A stretch of 64,000 bases of DNA from the NCBI GenBank assembly GCA_964518575.1, contig CAZFGW010000008.1, positions 5,908 through 69,907 on the forward strand, written 5' to 3'. A model generated the notes under the pieces. It saw only the letters and a program-made list of their open reading frames with translations, did no database searches and was not told the origin of the DNA. This DNA is from MGBC163016 sp964518575 (GTDB taxonomy: Bacteria; Actinomycetota; Coriobacteriia; Coriobacteriales; Eggerthellaceae). Positions 43,597 through 52,856 of this stretch are shown here, in pieces. The first letter of the stretch is position 1. The number at the start of each line of letters is the position of its first letter. The position numbers and the translations under genes were made by a program.

Positions 43597-46014
43597 ATGA
43601 ATATCAATGATGCAAAACAGCAGGTGAAGAACACGGTTGCGGCTTACTTGGCTACCAACGAGGTGGGGCAGCATCGGATTCCGCTCGCGAAACAGCGTCC
43701 GCTTTTCTTGCTGGGTGCGCCGGGCATTGGCAAAACAGCCATCATGTCGCAGGTTGCTCAGGAGATGGGCATCGGGCTTGTGTCCTACTCAATGACGCAC
43801 CACACCCGTCAAAGCGCGCTCGGGCTTCCGCGCATCGTCCACCACACCTATGAGGACCTCGAATACGACGCCTCGGAATATACGATGAGTGAGATCGTTG
43901 CCGCGGTGTATGACTTCATGGATCGCACGGGGCTTGACAAGGGCATTCTCTTCCTCGATGAGATCAATTGCGTCTCCGAGACGCTCTATCCTTCCATGCT
44001 GCAGTTCTTGCAGTTCAAGACTTTTGGTCAGCATCGCATCCCCGATAATTGGGTGGTCGTGTGCGCGGGTAATCCGCCCGAGTACAACCGCTCCGTTCAC
44101 GAGTTCGACATTGTGACGATGGACCGCCTGCGCAAGGTTGTCATCGAGCCTGAACTTGAGGCGTGGCGCACCTATGCGATCGATCGCGGCATGCACCCGG
44201 CAATCCTGTCGTTTCTGGATGTGAAGAACAGCCGCTTTTACGCGGTTGAGTCCACGCCCGAGGGCAAGGTGTTCGTGACCGCGCGCGGGTGGGAAGATCT
44301 CTCCGAGGTCATGAAGGTGTTCGACGACCTTGACCTGCCGATCGATTTGCAACTCATCCAGCAGTTCATCCAAAAGGAGGACATCGCCGAGGAGTTCGCC
44401 CTGTACTACGAGCTTTTCAAGAAGTACCGCTCCGACTACCAGATCGATACCATTCTGGACGGCAGTGCTTCTGAGGAGATTTACGAGCGGGCGAAGGTTG
44501 CGCCGTTCGACGAGCGGCTGGCACTCATCGGGCTCATTTTGGATCGGCTGAACACGCTCTGCGCTGAGGTTCTGGAGAAGGAGGCAGTCGTATCTTCGGT
44601 GCGCGACATTCTGCGTACGCTCAAGGATCCGCTTATGGGCGGCGCCACGCTGGATGCAACGCTCAAGCAGACCATCGATCAGCGCGAAAGCGATGCGGCA
44701 GCACGCGCGCGTGCGGGGGTGCTGAGCGAGGCGCAAGAACATTGCGAACGCATGGTGATCATGCGTCTGAAAGAGTTCTATCAGACCTGCGTGATGAAGG
44801 GCACGACGCAGGGCGAGGCTGCTTTCGACACCATCCATTATTCGTACCGGGGGCTCGTGGGCGACCTTGAGCAGTCAGTCAAACATGTCCAGCGCGCGTT
44901 CGACAATGCCTTCGCATACTTCGACCAGGTTTTCGAAGATGAGCGCGAAGGACTCGTGTTCGTGACCGAGCTGACTGCCCGGCAGGCTACCTCGAAATTC
45001 ATCGGCAAGTTCAATAGCGAAAGCTACTATCGCCATAACGATCGATTGATGGTGGACGGGCATCGCGATGTGCTGTTCACGCGTATCGACGAGCTGCTCT
45101 CCGATGCAGGTGAGGGCGAAGGGTCCGATGAGGTGGCAGAGGAGAGGACGGACGAAGGGTCAAGCGATGGGTCAGGCGCAGCGGTGGTCGTGGTTGACGA
45201 GAACGCCGGGGATGCGGCGGGTGCTGCGAGTGTGCCGGGCGCTGCAGGCGCTGCAGACGTCCCGGGCGCGCCGTCTTCCGATGACGCCGCCAGTGTTTCT
45301 GAGGAGATTGCTGCTGATGCGCTTCCAGCAGGTGTGCTTGCGGATTATTACGCGGGATCGCAGATCGAATACGGGTTCGCGAGCCTATGCAAGATGACCT
45401 TGCCTGAGAACCTCGGAGGCAAGAACATCCTGGATATCGGATGCCGCCGGGGGAAGGGCGTGTACAAGCTTTCCTCCCGCGTCGGCGATAGTGGGCATGT
45501 CACCGGAATCGATTGGGTGCCCGAGTACATCGACCAGGCGGAAGAGCGGCAGGAACGCGCATGGCAAAAGAGCGGACTTCGTCAAAGCAACATGAATTTT
45601 ATGGTGGGGTACCCCGAGGATTTGTCCACGCTGGGTTTGCGCGACGAAGCGTTCGACGTGATCTTCATCAACAGTGTTTTCAATTTGACCTACGATCCCG
45701 AGCGCGTGCTCAAGGAGTGCTATCGCGTTTTGAAGCCGAATGGCATGATCATTCTTGAAACGATTTTCGCTGAGGATGAGCGCGATGAGAATGTTGTGGC
45801 GAAGGCGCGCGCGATGGGGAACAGCATCCAGGCGGCTCCGTCAAAAGCGGGTCTGAAGCGCATGATCGCGGAGAGCGGATTCCGTGAGATGACCTATATG
45901 AACGAGCATGCGGTGCAGCCATCCGATGGCGCTCTGCCTGATAGACCCGTTCCCGTTGTTGAGACCGATGAGGCCCCGTCGTTCAAAGCGTGCGTGATTC
46001 ACGTGGTGAAATAG
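43597..46014 (+). CDS. MoxR-type AAA+ ATPase fused to a class I methyltransferase
   Basis: 805 residues from ATG 43597 (GTG 43588 also possible). Residues 1-500 form a MoxR-like ATPase: Walker A GAPGIGKT (40-47), Walker B ILFLDEINC, and AGNPPEYNRSVHEFDIVTMD as sensor region. A Gly/Ala/Asp/Ser-rich linker (about 503-581) leads to a methyltransferase: ILDIGCRRGKG (611-621), VTGIDWVPEYIDQAEE, FDVIFINSVFNLTYDPERVL and YRVLKPNGMIILET. The latter resembles ArsM/UbiE-type enzymes, but the glycine motif is GCRRGKG and no ArsM cysteine set is evident. The fusion frame is continuous. Third gene of the LRR/VWA/MoxR cluster. Confidence 0.85.
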   Translation: MNINDAKQQVKNTVAAYLATNEVGQHRIPLAKQRPLFLLGAPGIGKTAIMSQVAQEMGIGLVSYSMTHHTRQSALGLPRIVHHTYEDLEYDASEYTMSEIVAAVYDFMDRTGLDKGILFLDEINCVSETLYPSMLQFLQFKTFGQHRIPDNWVVVCAGNPPEYNRSVHEFDIVTMDRLRKVVIEPELEAWRTYAIDRGMHPAILSFLDVKNSRFYAVESTPEGKVFVTARGWEDLSEVMKVFDDLDLPIDLQLIQQFIQKEDIAEEFALYYELFKKYRSDYQIDTILDGSASEEIYERAKVAPFDERLALIGLILDRLNTLCAEVLEKEAVVSSVRDILRTLKDPLMGGATLDATLKQTIDQRESDAAARARAGVLSEAQEHCERMVIMRLKEFYQTCVMKGTTQGEAAFDTIHYSYRGLVGDLEQSVKHVQRAFDNAFAYFDQVFEDEREGLVFVTELTARQATSKFIGKFNSESYYRHNDRLMVDGHRDVLFTRIDELLSDAGEGEGSDEVAEERTDEGSSDGSGAAVVVVDENAGDAAGAASVPGAAGAADVPGAPSSDDAASVSEEIAADALPAGVLADYYAGSQIEYGFASLCKMTLPENLGGKNILDIGCRRGKGVYKLSSRVGDSGHVTGIDWVPEYIDQAEERQERAWQKSGLRQSNMNFMVGYPEDLSTLGLRDEAFDVIFINSVFNLTYDPERVLKECYRVLKPNGMIILETIFAEDERDENVVAKARAMGNSIQAAPSKAGLKRMIAESGFREMTYMNEHAVQPSDGALPDRPVPVVETDEAPSFKACVIHVVK

Positions 46015-46127
46015 GAGCTGCGACAGATAGAGAACGTATCGTGTCAGGGCGCTCATATAAATATGATTTATTCACTCATATTTAAGGAGCTCATGTAAGG
46101 ATCATCTCTATAAGGAACTAAGGAACT

Positions 46128-46460
46128 TTATTCCGCTTTCTGTTGTTCCTCGAAAAGAGCGAGTGCAAATCGACATGCTCTCAGCCGTCCCGAGTAGATC
46201 TTGTTGTAATAGTGATCGTCATACCAATCGAAGGTGTAGCTTGCATCTTCGCGGGCGACATCCTCTTCAAGTTCCGGCAATTCCGCTTGGAGTCGTTCAT
46301 GGATTGCGGTGGGGTTTTCGCCATGACCAAGTGCATCAATGATGCTTTGCAAATACTCGGTCTCGGACTGATCCCACACGCTGAAATCGAGCTCACCGTT
46401 TTGGGACGCGCCTGCCCTGATGTCGGCGATCCGCTTTTGAAGTGCTTCTTTGATATCCAT
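46128..46460 (-). CDS. Small acidic protein of unknown function
   Basis: 110 residues from ATG 46460 with AAAGAGG upstream (a frame to 46514 exists). It is helical, with KEALQKRIADIRAGA and SETEYLQSIIDALGHGENP, then an aromatic stretch YTFDWYDDHYYNKIYSGRLR. Not recognised. Divergent from the LysR gene. Confidence 0.65.
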   Translation of the reverse strand: MDIKEALQKRIADIRAGASQNGELDFSVWDQSETEYLQSIIDALGHGENPTAIHERLQAELPELEEDVAREDASYTFDWYDDHYYNKIYSGRLRACRFALALFEEQQKAE

Positions 46461-46560
46461 GGATGCCTCTTTCTGCGTGGAAGGCGCGAGTGTTGATAAC
46501 GTTTGCTCTATCATAGGCTACTTTTCGGTATCATGGCTTGCAAAGGGAGAGGGGGACAGC

Positions 46561-47445
46561 ATGACCATCAAGCAGCTGGAATACTTCATGGCCGTGGCTC
46601 GCTGTTTGAGCTTTTCGGAAGCGGCCGCCTCGCTTTTCATCAGCCAGTCCGCGCTCTCCCGCGCGATCGCAGCGCTCGAAGATGAAATAGGCACCATCCT
46701 TTTCCTGCGCAACAAGCACACCGTCTCCCTGACGCCCGCCGGATCCATTCTTGCCACCAATCTGCCACGTATCGATGATGATCTCAATCGCACCATCGAG
46801 CTCGTCAAACAGGTGCGCGAGGGTGTGCGCGGCAGACTCGCCCTCGGATTCGAGATCGGTTTCAACATTCCCGCTGATCTGATCTCGGCGGTCGAGTATT
46901 GTCGCAAGAGCATTCCCTTCGTCAGCGTCGAACTCAAAAGCATGGAGGTCACTGACCTCGAGCAGGGGCTCTTCAACGGACAACTTGACTTCGCTTTCGT
47001 CTATGTTCCCGATGAGGCGAAACTTTCCGATCGCTTGGCAACGTACGAGCTTGAGGAGCATCCTGTGTGCATCGCGGTGTCATCGCAGATGAACATCAGC
47101 GAACGTCCCACTATGAAGGAGCTTTCCACGCTACCCTATGTTTTCCCAGGACAGGCGGGCAGCTCATCGCAGGAGCGCTGGGATGCGTATTGCCGGAGCA
47201 ACGGTTTCATTCCGAAGGTCACCCACTGCCGCGATGCGGCAACATTTCTCTCGATGATTGAACTCGGATTTGGGGCAGCGGTGGTATCGGATGATCACAA
47301 AGTTCTCAACGCGGCGAATGTCAAGAAGCTCGAGGTGGGCGAGCCCTATAGCGTGAAAACGCTGATGGTGTGGAACAGTAATAATCTCTCGCCCACGATC
47401 TCGATGTTCATCAAACTCATTAAAGAGGATCTCACGAGCGAATAG
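46561..47445 (+). CDS. LysR-family transcriptional regulator
   Basis: 294 residues. The N-terminal winged HTH is MTIKQLEYFMAVARCLSFSE, AAASLFISQSALSRAIAALE. The C-terminal periplasmic-binding-protein-like sensor domain runs from about 90. The neighbouring corrinoid methyltransferase pair on the same strand and a perfect palindrome between them suggest it controls that pair, perhaps in response to the methyl donor. Confidence 0.9.
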   Translation: MTIKQLEYFMAVARCLSFSEAAASLFISQSALSRAIAALEDEIGTILFLRNKHTVSLTPAGSILATNLPRIDDDLNRTIELVKQVREGVRGRLALGFEIGFNIPADLISAVEYCRKSIPFVSVELKSMEVTDLEQGLFNGQLDFAFVYVPDEAKLSDRLATYELEEHPVCIAVSSQMNISERPTMKELSTLPYVFPGQAGSSSQERWDAYCRSNGFIPKVTHCRDAATFLSMIELGFGAAVVSDDHKVLNAANVKKLEVGEPYSVKTLMVWNSNNLSPTISMFIKLIKEDLTSE

Positions 47446-47551
47446 GGTTTATCCGTGCGTAGTGCACACATGGAAGCGCTGCCTCAAAACGTGCGCACCC
47501 TTCGCCACCTTCGCAATGAAAAACCATCTCTGAACAGGTGCGATTGCGTTT

Positions 47552-47572
47552 GTTATGCATTGAATGCATAAC
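47552..47572. promoter_or_regulatory. 21-bp palindrome, putative LysR operator
   Basis: Arms GTTATGCATT and AATGCATAAC with a single central G. It lies 80 bp before the methyltransferase gene and contains a LysR-type T-N11-A core. Confidence 0.7.
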
Positions 47573-47652
47573 AATATCTCTAATCGGTATTGTACTTCGC
47601 AAAAAAATCGGATTAGAGTTGACCAAGCGTACATTTGAGGAAAGGTCACACC

Positions 47653-48654
47653 ATGGATATGAAGAAATGGGTAACCGATACCATCGCGTCTCCCACGAAG
47701 CAAGCGCTTCCCGTTCTTTCGTTTCCCGCCATCCAGAAGCTCGGTATTACAGTGGCTGAGCTCATCAATTCGACTGACAATCAAGCAGATGCCATGAAGG
47801 TGATTGCCGACATGTATCCCACCGCTGCTGCGGTTTCGTTCATGGATCTGTCTGTTGAGGCAGAGGCGTTCGGCAGCACGATCGTGGTCACCGATGAGGA
47901 GGTTCCCACGGTGGTCGGCGGCATCATTGACGAAGACACCGACCCGGAAACGGTTTTCGTGCCCGAGGTTGGCGCCGGACGCACGGGGCTGTACATCGAC
48001 GCCATTCGCAAGGTTGCTCCTTTGATCGACGATCGACCGGTGCTTGCAGGCATGATTGGTCCGTTCTCGCTCGCGGGGCGCTTGATGGATGTCAACGAAG
48101 CCATCATGCTCTGCTATGACGAGCCGGAACTTGTGCAGGCAGTGCTTGAGAAGGTGACCGGATTTTTGATCGACTATGCACAGGCATTCAAGGACGCGGG
48201 CGCTGACGGTGTCGTGATCGCGGAGCCGCTCGCGGGGCTGCTTCCGGCGGATCTTATCTCGGAGTTCTCTTCGCCCTACGTTCGCCGCATCATCGATGCT
48301 GTGCAAGACGACGAATTCCTGGTCGTATATCACAATTGCGGACCGCTTTTGAACGCAGTCGACGCCATTCTTGAGACGGGTGCTTCGGCATACCATCTGG
48401 GCAATGCGATCAAGATGGATGAGATGCTGGCGAGCATGCCCTCGGATGTGCTCGTTATGGGCAATGTTGATCCGGCGGGCGTCATTCGTCTGGGAACGCC
48501 GGAGTCGGTCAAGGCGGCAACGACCGAGGTTTTGCAGACGTGCTCATCGTATCCCAATTTCGTCATCTCTTCCGGATGTGACATTCCACCGATGAGTCCG
48601 CTTGAGAATATCCAGGCTTTCTTCGATGCGGTCGATGAGTTCTATCACAACTAA
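47653..48654 (+). CDS. MtaA/UroD-family methylcobamide methyltransferase
   Basis: 333 residues from ATG 47653 with GAGGAAAGG upstream. It has the uroporphyrinogen-decarboxylase-like barrel of methylcobamide:thiol methyltransferases. Zinc-ligand motifs are VYHNCG (His and Cys) and SSGCDIPP (Cys). GPFSLAGRL and ADGVVIAEPLAGLL are also typical. In non-methanogens such enzymes move methyl from a corrinoid protein to an acceptor such as tetrahydrofolate, or act directly on a methyl donor. Partner corrinoid protein is next door. Confidence 0.85.
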   Translation: MDMKKWVTDTIASPTKQALPVLSFPAIQKLGITVAELINSTDNQADAMKVIADMYPTAAAVSFMDLSVEAEAFGSTIVVTDEEVPTVVGGIIDEDTDPETVFVPEVGAGRTGLYIDAIRKVAPLIDDRPVLAGMIGPFSLAGRLMDVNEAIMLCYDEPELVQAVLEKVTGFLIDYAQAFKDAGADGVVIAEPLAGLLPADLISEFSSPYVRRIIDAVQDDEFLVVYHNCGPLLNAVDAILETGASAYHLGNAIKMDEMLASMPSDVLVMGNVDPAGVIRLGTPESVKAATTEVLQTCSSYPNFVISSGCDIPPMSPLENIQAFFDAVDEFYHN

Positions 48655-48736
48655 CACTGACGGCATCGATTCATATTAAAAAGGAACAGCTGCACTTACG
48701 GGGGAAGCAGCGCGAAAAGCAAGAAAGGCAGGAGTC

Positions 48737-49372
48737 ATGGCAATCTACGAGGAAATTTCGACGGCGATTCAGAACGGCAAGCGCAAGGACGTGAAGGCGC
48801 TTGTCCAGCAGGCAATCGATGAGGGCTGCGATGCGAATGAGATTCTGAACGAGGCACTTGTTCCGCCGATGGACATCGTGGGTGAGCGCTTCAGCAAGAA
48901 CGAGGCATCGGTTGCGGAGATGCTCGTCGTTGCACGCGCGATGTCAGCGGGCACCGACATTTTGAAGCCCTATCTGAGTGACGAAAACGCTGAGCCGATG
49001 GGCAAAGCCATCATCGGCACGGTTGCGGGCGACATGCATGACATCGGAAAGAACCTCGTTCGCATGATGATTGAGGCGAAGGGCTTTGAGGTTGTTGATC
49101 TGGGCGTTGACGTTGCCCCCGATGCATTTGTCGATTACCTCAAGGAGCACGACGACGTTGATATCGTGTGCTGCTCAGCGCTTCTGACCACCACGATGCC
49201 CGCCATCAAGGACACCATCGACGCCATCTCGGCTGCGGGGCTTCGTGACAACGTGAAGATTATGGTCGGCGGCGCGCCGGTGAACCAGGAGTTTGCTGAC
49301 GAGGTCGGCGCGGATGCTTACACCGACGATGCTGCGTCTGCAGCGGTGCGCGCGGTTGAACTCGTTTCCTAA
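48737..49372 (+). CDS. Corrinoid (B12-binding) protein, MtaC/MtbC-like
   Basis: 211 residues. A helical cap domain (1-88; VPPMDIVGERFSKNEASVAE) is followed by a B12-binding Rossmann domain. The cobalt-ligand motif D-x-H-x-x-G is GDMHDIGKN (Asp99, His101, Gly104), and MVGGAPVNQEFADEVGADAY follows. It carries the methyl group as methyl-corrinoid. A good AGAAAGGCAGG site precedes it. No gene for a substrate-specific first methyltransferase (MtaB/MttB type) or reductive activase is in the window. Confidence 0.92.
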   Translation: MAIYEEISTAIQNGKRKDVKALVQQAIDEGCDANEILNEALVPPMDIVGERFSKNEASVAEMLVVARAMSAGTDILKPYLSDENAEPMGKAIIGTVAGDMHDIGKNLVRMMIEAKGFEVVDLGVDVAPDAFVDYLKEHDDVDIVCCSALLTTTMPAIKDTIDAISAAGLRDNVKIMVGGAPVNQEFADEVGADAYTDDAASAAVRAVELVS

Positions 49373-49414
49373 GGTAGTCAGTTTCACTCTCATCTGATTC
49401 AAGATGATCGCGAA

Positions 49415-49446
49415 GACGGGCGTGCGGTATGCGCGCCCGTCTTTTT
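49415..49446 (+). terminator. Rho-independent terminator after the corrinoid protein
   Basis: Stem GACGGGCG (49415-49422) / CGCCCGTC (49434-49441) followed by five T. Confidence 0.88.
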
Positions 49447-49579
49447 GTGTCGGCTCGAGCAATGCCACAGCGCCGCTTTTCGCCCTCATGCCGCTGTAAT
49501 GCACGCGTAAGATTGGCGTCACGGACGCAGTGTACAATGGACTCGCTTAATCCAAAAACAATCTCGGAAGGAAGAGTTC

Positions 49580-50251
49580 ATGCGTATCCTGCTCGTTGAG
49601 GATGATGTCTCGATCGTTCAAGCGTTGAGCCAGCTTCTGCAATCCGAAGGATTCGAGGTTACGCATGCATCGACACAGGATGAATCCCTCGCCCTGCTCA
49701 AAGAGTGCCCGTTCGACATAGCGCTTTTGGATGTGACCCTTTCGCAGGGCAATGGCTTTGCGGTCTGCGCGGCGGCGAAAGAGATCGTGCCAGCGATGCC
49801 GATCATCTTCCTCACGGCATCCGATGATGAATACTCCACTGTTGCAGGGCTTGATATGGGGGCGTGCGATTATATTGCCAAGCCGTTTCGTCCGCGGGAG
49901 CTCATATCGCGCATCAAGAGCGCCATTCGCCATGCGACGCATACGGATGAGGTGTACGCAGCGCTCGACCTGAAGCTTGATGCTACCTCGGCACAGGTGA
50001 CGAAAGGCGAGAGGGAGGTTTTCCTTTCTGCGTTGGAATACAAGCTGCTCCTTTATTTCCTGCAACGGCGCGGTAAGCTCGTGACGCGGGACAATCTCAA
50101 GGAAGCTATTTGGGACAGCGCGGGCGAGTACATCTCCGACAACGCGCTCAATGTGTACATCAAACGGCTGCGCGAAAAGATCGAAACCGACCCGGCAGAG
50201 CCTCAGATCATCACGACCGTACGCGGTCTTGGATACAAAGTGATCGATTGA
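49580..50251 (+). CDS. OmpR/PhoB-family response regulator
   Basis: 223 residues. The receiver domain has the acidic pair in VEDD, phospho-acceptor Asp51 in LLDVTLSQ, and Lys101 in YIAKPF. The C-terminal winged helix has LSALEYKLLLYFLQRRGKLV and DNALNVYIKRLREKI. The kinase gene starts 12 bp downstream. GGAAGGAAGAG precedes the ATG. Confidence 0.95.
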   Translation: MRILLVEDDVSIVQALSQLLQSEGFEVTHASTQDESLALLKECPFDIALLDVTLSQGNGFAVCAAAKEIVPAMPIIFLTASDDEYSTVAGLDMGACDYIAKPFRPRELISRIKSAIRHATHTDEVYAALDLKLDATSAQVTKGEREVFLSALEYKLLLYFLQRRGKLVTRDNLKEAIWDSAGEYISDNALNVYIKRLREKIETDPAEPQIITTVRGLGYKVID

Positions 50252-50263
50252 TCGGACTTTGAG

Positions 50264-51271
50264 ATGGGCACGTATTCCAGCTTCATAGGGCAATGCCTTG
50301 CCTTCATTGGTGCGACGGTGCTGCTTGCGTTCGTTTGTCCTGCTGAGGCGCGGCTTTGGGTCGTGATCATGGGATTGCTCGGACTCGGCATCTTTGTGAT
50401 CGTCTCGCTCTACCGCCGCCGTTCGATCATGCGGCTCGCTTCGGAAATCGATGACATTCTTCATACGGGGCGCGAGGTCGATCTCACAACGTATCGGGAA
50501 GGCGACATCGCGCTTCTTTCAAATGAGCTCGCGAAAATGGTGGCGAAACTTGCGCGCACCTCGAAGATGCTTGATGAGGAGCGGACACAGCTCGCCGATT
50601 CGCTCACGGATATTTCGCACCAGATCAGAACACCTTTGACCGCTGCCGTTTTGATGCTGCCCGCCATCGAGCGCACAGATGATACCCATGAGCGACGGCA
50701 AGCGGTGCGGAAATTGGAGAATATGCTCGAGCGGATCTCGTGGCTTGTCGTGGCACTCATGAAGATCGCGAAGGTGGATTCGGGTGCCATTAAAGTGCGG
50801 CAGCAAGAGGTAGATGCCGTTTCGGTTGCAAAGCGCGCCATCGAGCCTTTAGCGCTTTCCCTTGATCTCAAGGAGATCGAGCTCGTACGCGAATTTGACG
50901 AGCGTGCGGGGTATATTGGCGACACGCTTTGGAGCATTGAGGCGCTCGAGAACATCATCAAGAATTGCATGGAACATACGCCGCGCGGCGGCACGATCAC
51001 TGTTTCGGTTTCGGAGGACGCCCTCGCAACAAGGATACGGGTGCGCGACAGTGGGTCGGGAATCGCACCTGCCGATCTGCCCTACATTTTCGATCGGTTC
51101 TTCCGGGGCGAGAACAGCGTTGACGAAGAGGGGCAGCCCACGAGCGGATTCGGCGTGGGGTTGGCGCTGTCGAAGGCGCTTGTCACGGCGCAGGGAGGAA
51201 CGATTCGGGCGAAGAATGCGCCTGGTGGCGGAGCTCTCTTCGAAATCGTGTTCCAAAAAGCGATCGTGTAG
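50264..51271 (+). CDS. Membrane sensor histidine kinase
   Basis: 335 residues. Two N-terminal membrane helices (about 8-27 and 32-50) with almost no loop between them, so the signal is probably sensed in or near the membrane. HAMP-like helix, then the H-box SLTDISHQIRTPL (His119), N-box NIIKNCMEH, and G-boxes DSGSGIAP and GFGVGLALSKALV. Intramembrane-sensing kinases like this often answer to cell-envelope antibiotics, but no ABC transporter partner is next to it. Confidence 0.92.
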   Translation: MGTYSSFIGQCLAFIGATVLLAFVCPAEARLWVVIMGLLGLGIFVIVSLYRRRSIMRLASEIDDILHTGREVDLTTYREGDIALLSNELAKMVAKLARTSKMLDEERTQLADSLTDISHQIRTPLTAAVLMLPAIERTDDTHERRQAVRKLENMLERISWLVVALMKIAKVDSGAIKVRQQEVDAVSVAKRAIEPLALSLDLKEIELVREFDERAGYIGDTLWSIEALENIIKNCMEHTPRGGTITVSVSEDALATRIRVRDSGSGIAPADLPYIFDRFFRGENSVDEEGQPTSGFGVGLALSKALVTAQGGTIRAKNAPGGGALFEIVFQKAIV

Positions 51272-51528
51272 GCACGGATTGCGGTTGATTTGCTGGTTGA
51301 TTCATGGAGCGTATGAGCAATGCGCTCGGTCCGATCAGTTCGCCAGCGCACTCGTTCCAAGCCCGAACAGTTCGCCATGACGCTCCCTGGATTGCTTCCG
51401 ATCAAGGGCTCACTTCAACGAATGAACAACCTCTGTGACGTCCCTGCTTCATTATGATCTACACTGATATCTATCGTTTTTGAATGATGATAACGGTTGA
51501 AGAGCGTGAAAGCGGGGGATGAGAGCCT

Positions 51529-52578
51529 ATGGATCTTTCCATTGATGCGGTATTCTCTGCGCTTGTTACGAACCCCATCCTGGGCGTGATCATCATTTTG
51601 TGCATGGGTGCAACCATCGTCAATGGTGCCACCGATGCTCCCAACGCCATTGCAACTGTTATTGGCACCCGATCGATGAAGCCTGGTCCCGCCATTATCA
51701 TGGCGGCCATTTGCAACTTCACAGGTCTCATCCTCATCACCTCGATCAGCACGGCGGTGGCAAGCACGATCTTCGGTATGGTCGATTTCGGTGGCGATGA
51801 ACACGCTGCGCTTATTGCTCTGGCTGCAGCCATGGTCGCCATCATCGTCTGGGGCGTGGGCGCGTGGGCGCTCGGCATCCCCACCAGTCAAAGCCATTCC
51901 CTGATCGCGGGTCTCACGGGAGCTGCCATCGCCTTGCAAGGTGGTCTTGGCGGTATCAACGGTGCCGAATGGATGAAGGTCATCTATGGTCTTTTCATCA
52001 GTACGCTTCTTGGATTCGGATCGGGCTGGCTGTTCGCCTGGATCATCGAGCGTGTGTGTAAAGGATTCAATCGGGCGAAGTGCAACCGGTTCTTCAAATG
52101 GGCTCAGATTTTCACGGGTGCTGGTGTCGCGCTGCTTCACGGTGCGCAAGACGGTCAAAAGTTCTTGAGCCTGACCATGCTCGCGCTCGTGCTTGCTATC
52201 TACGGGAATGACAACATGGGCGATATCCCGTTATGGCTCATGTGCTGTATCAGTATGGTCATGGCGCTCGGCACCGCGGTCGGCGGGCGCAAGATCATCA
52301 AATCGGTTGGTATGTCCATGGTGAAGATGGAGAAATATCAGGGCTTCGCCGCGTGCTTGTCGTCATGTTTCTGCATCGGTTTGGCTACGTTCACGGGTAT
52401 GCCCGTTTCCACCACCCATACCAATACGACCGCCATCATGGGCGTTGGTGCCGAGAAGCGCGTCCATTCCGTGAAATGGAGCATGGCGGGATCGATGGTG
52501 CTCACGTGGTTGTTGACGTTCCCCGGATGCGGGTTGCTTGCCTTTGCGTTCACCCATTTGTTTAGGTTGTTTTTGTAG
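51529..52578 (+). CDS. Inorganic phosphate transporter, Pit family
   Basis: 349 residues with about ten membrane helices. The family signature GATIVNGATDAPNAIATVIG (27-46) is repeated in inverted form by GAGVALLHGAQDGQKFLSL. The signature FTGMPVSTTHTNTTAIMGVG is near the C-terminus. Pit carriers move metal-phosphate with protons. GGGGGAT precedes the ATG. A 257-bp gap to the kinase gene has no other gene. Confidence 0.92.
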   Translation: MDLSIDAVFSALVTNPILGVIIILCMGATIVNGATDAPNAIATVIGTRSMKPGPAIIMAAICNFTGLILITSISTAVASTIFGMVDFGGDEHAALIALAAAMVAIIVWGVGAWALGIPTSQSHSLIAGLTGAAIALQGGLGGINGAEWMKVIYGLFISTLLGFGSGWLFAWIIERVCKGFNRAKCNRFFKWAQIFTGAGVALLHGAQDGQKFLSLTMLALVLAIYGNDNMGDIPLWLMCCISMVMALGTAVGGRKIIKSVGMSMVKMEKYQGFAACLSSCFCIGLATFTGMPVSTTHTNTTAIMGVGAEKRVHSVKWSMAGSMVLTWLLTFPGCGLLAFAFTHLFRLFL

Positions 52579-52623
52579 TAATCGTAGTTGCGGGTGCAAC
52601 AGCCCCTATCATGCAACGGGGGC

Positions 52624-52643
52624 GGGCGAGATGAATCTCGTGC
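52624..52643. repeat. Dispersed palindrome, copy 5 (mutated arm)
   Basis: GGGCGAGATGAATCTCGTGC, one arm changed, 115 bp before copy 6. Confidence 0.8.
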
Positions 52644-52757
52644 CTACATCCACATGATTCATGTATCCAGTTAAGGAATCTACCAAACCTGATTAGTTCG
52701 TTTTGGCACGTCTATGCCCAAGCATGTAATCCTGATTGAAGCGTTTTTAGTACATGC

Positions 52758-52777
52758 GGGCGAGATGAATCTCGCCC
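52758..52777. repeat. Dispersed palindrome, copy 6
   Basis: GGGCGAGATGAATCTCGCCC followed by CCAACGTCCATC, like copies 3 and 4. Confidence 0.9.
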
Positions 52778-52821
52778 CAACGTCCATCAGAATCTTCCCC
52801 GCCAACAATGAGGATGGGTCA

Positions 52822-52850
52822 TTGCAATTCGCGGCACCGCGGGCGATAAT
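52822..52850 (+). promoter_or_regulatory. Promoter of the second Y-family polymerase gene
   Basis: TTGCAA (52822-52827), a 17-base spacer and GATAAT (52845-52850). The expected start of transcription falls at or next to the ATG at 52857, with no ribosome-binding site between. Confidence 0.6.
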
Positions 52851-52856
52851 ACGTAC

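Noticed and set aside
43789..44838. 349-residue open frame on the minus strand
   Set aside because: Antisense to the MoxR domain; composition of a shadow frame.
47449..48396. 315-residue open frame on the minus strand
   Set aside because: Antisense to the MtaA-like gene and its promoter region; no domain.
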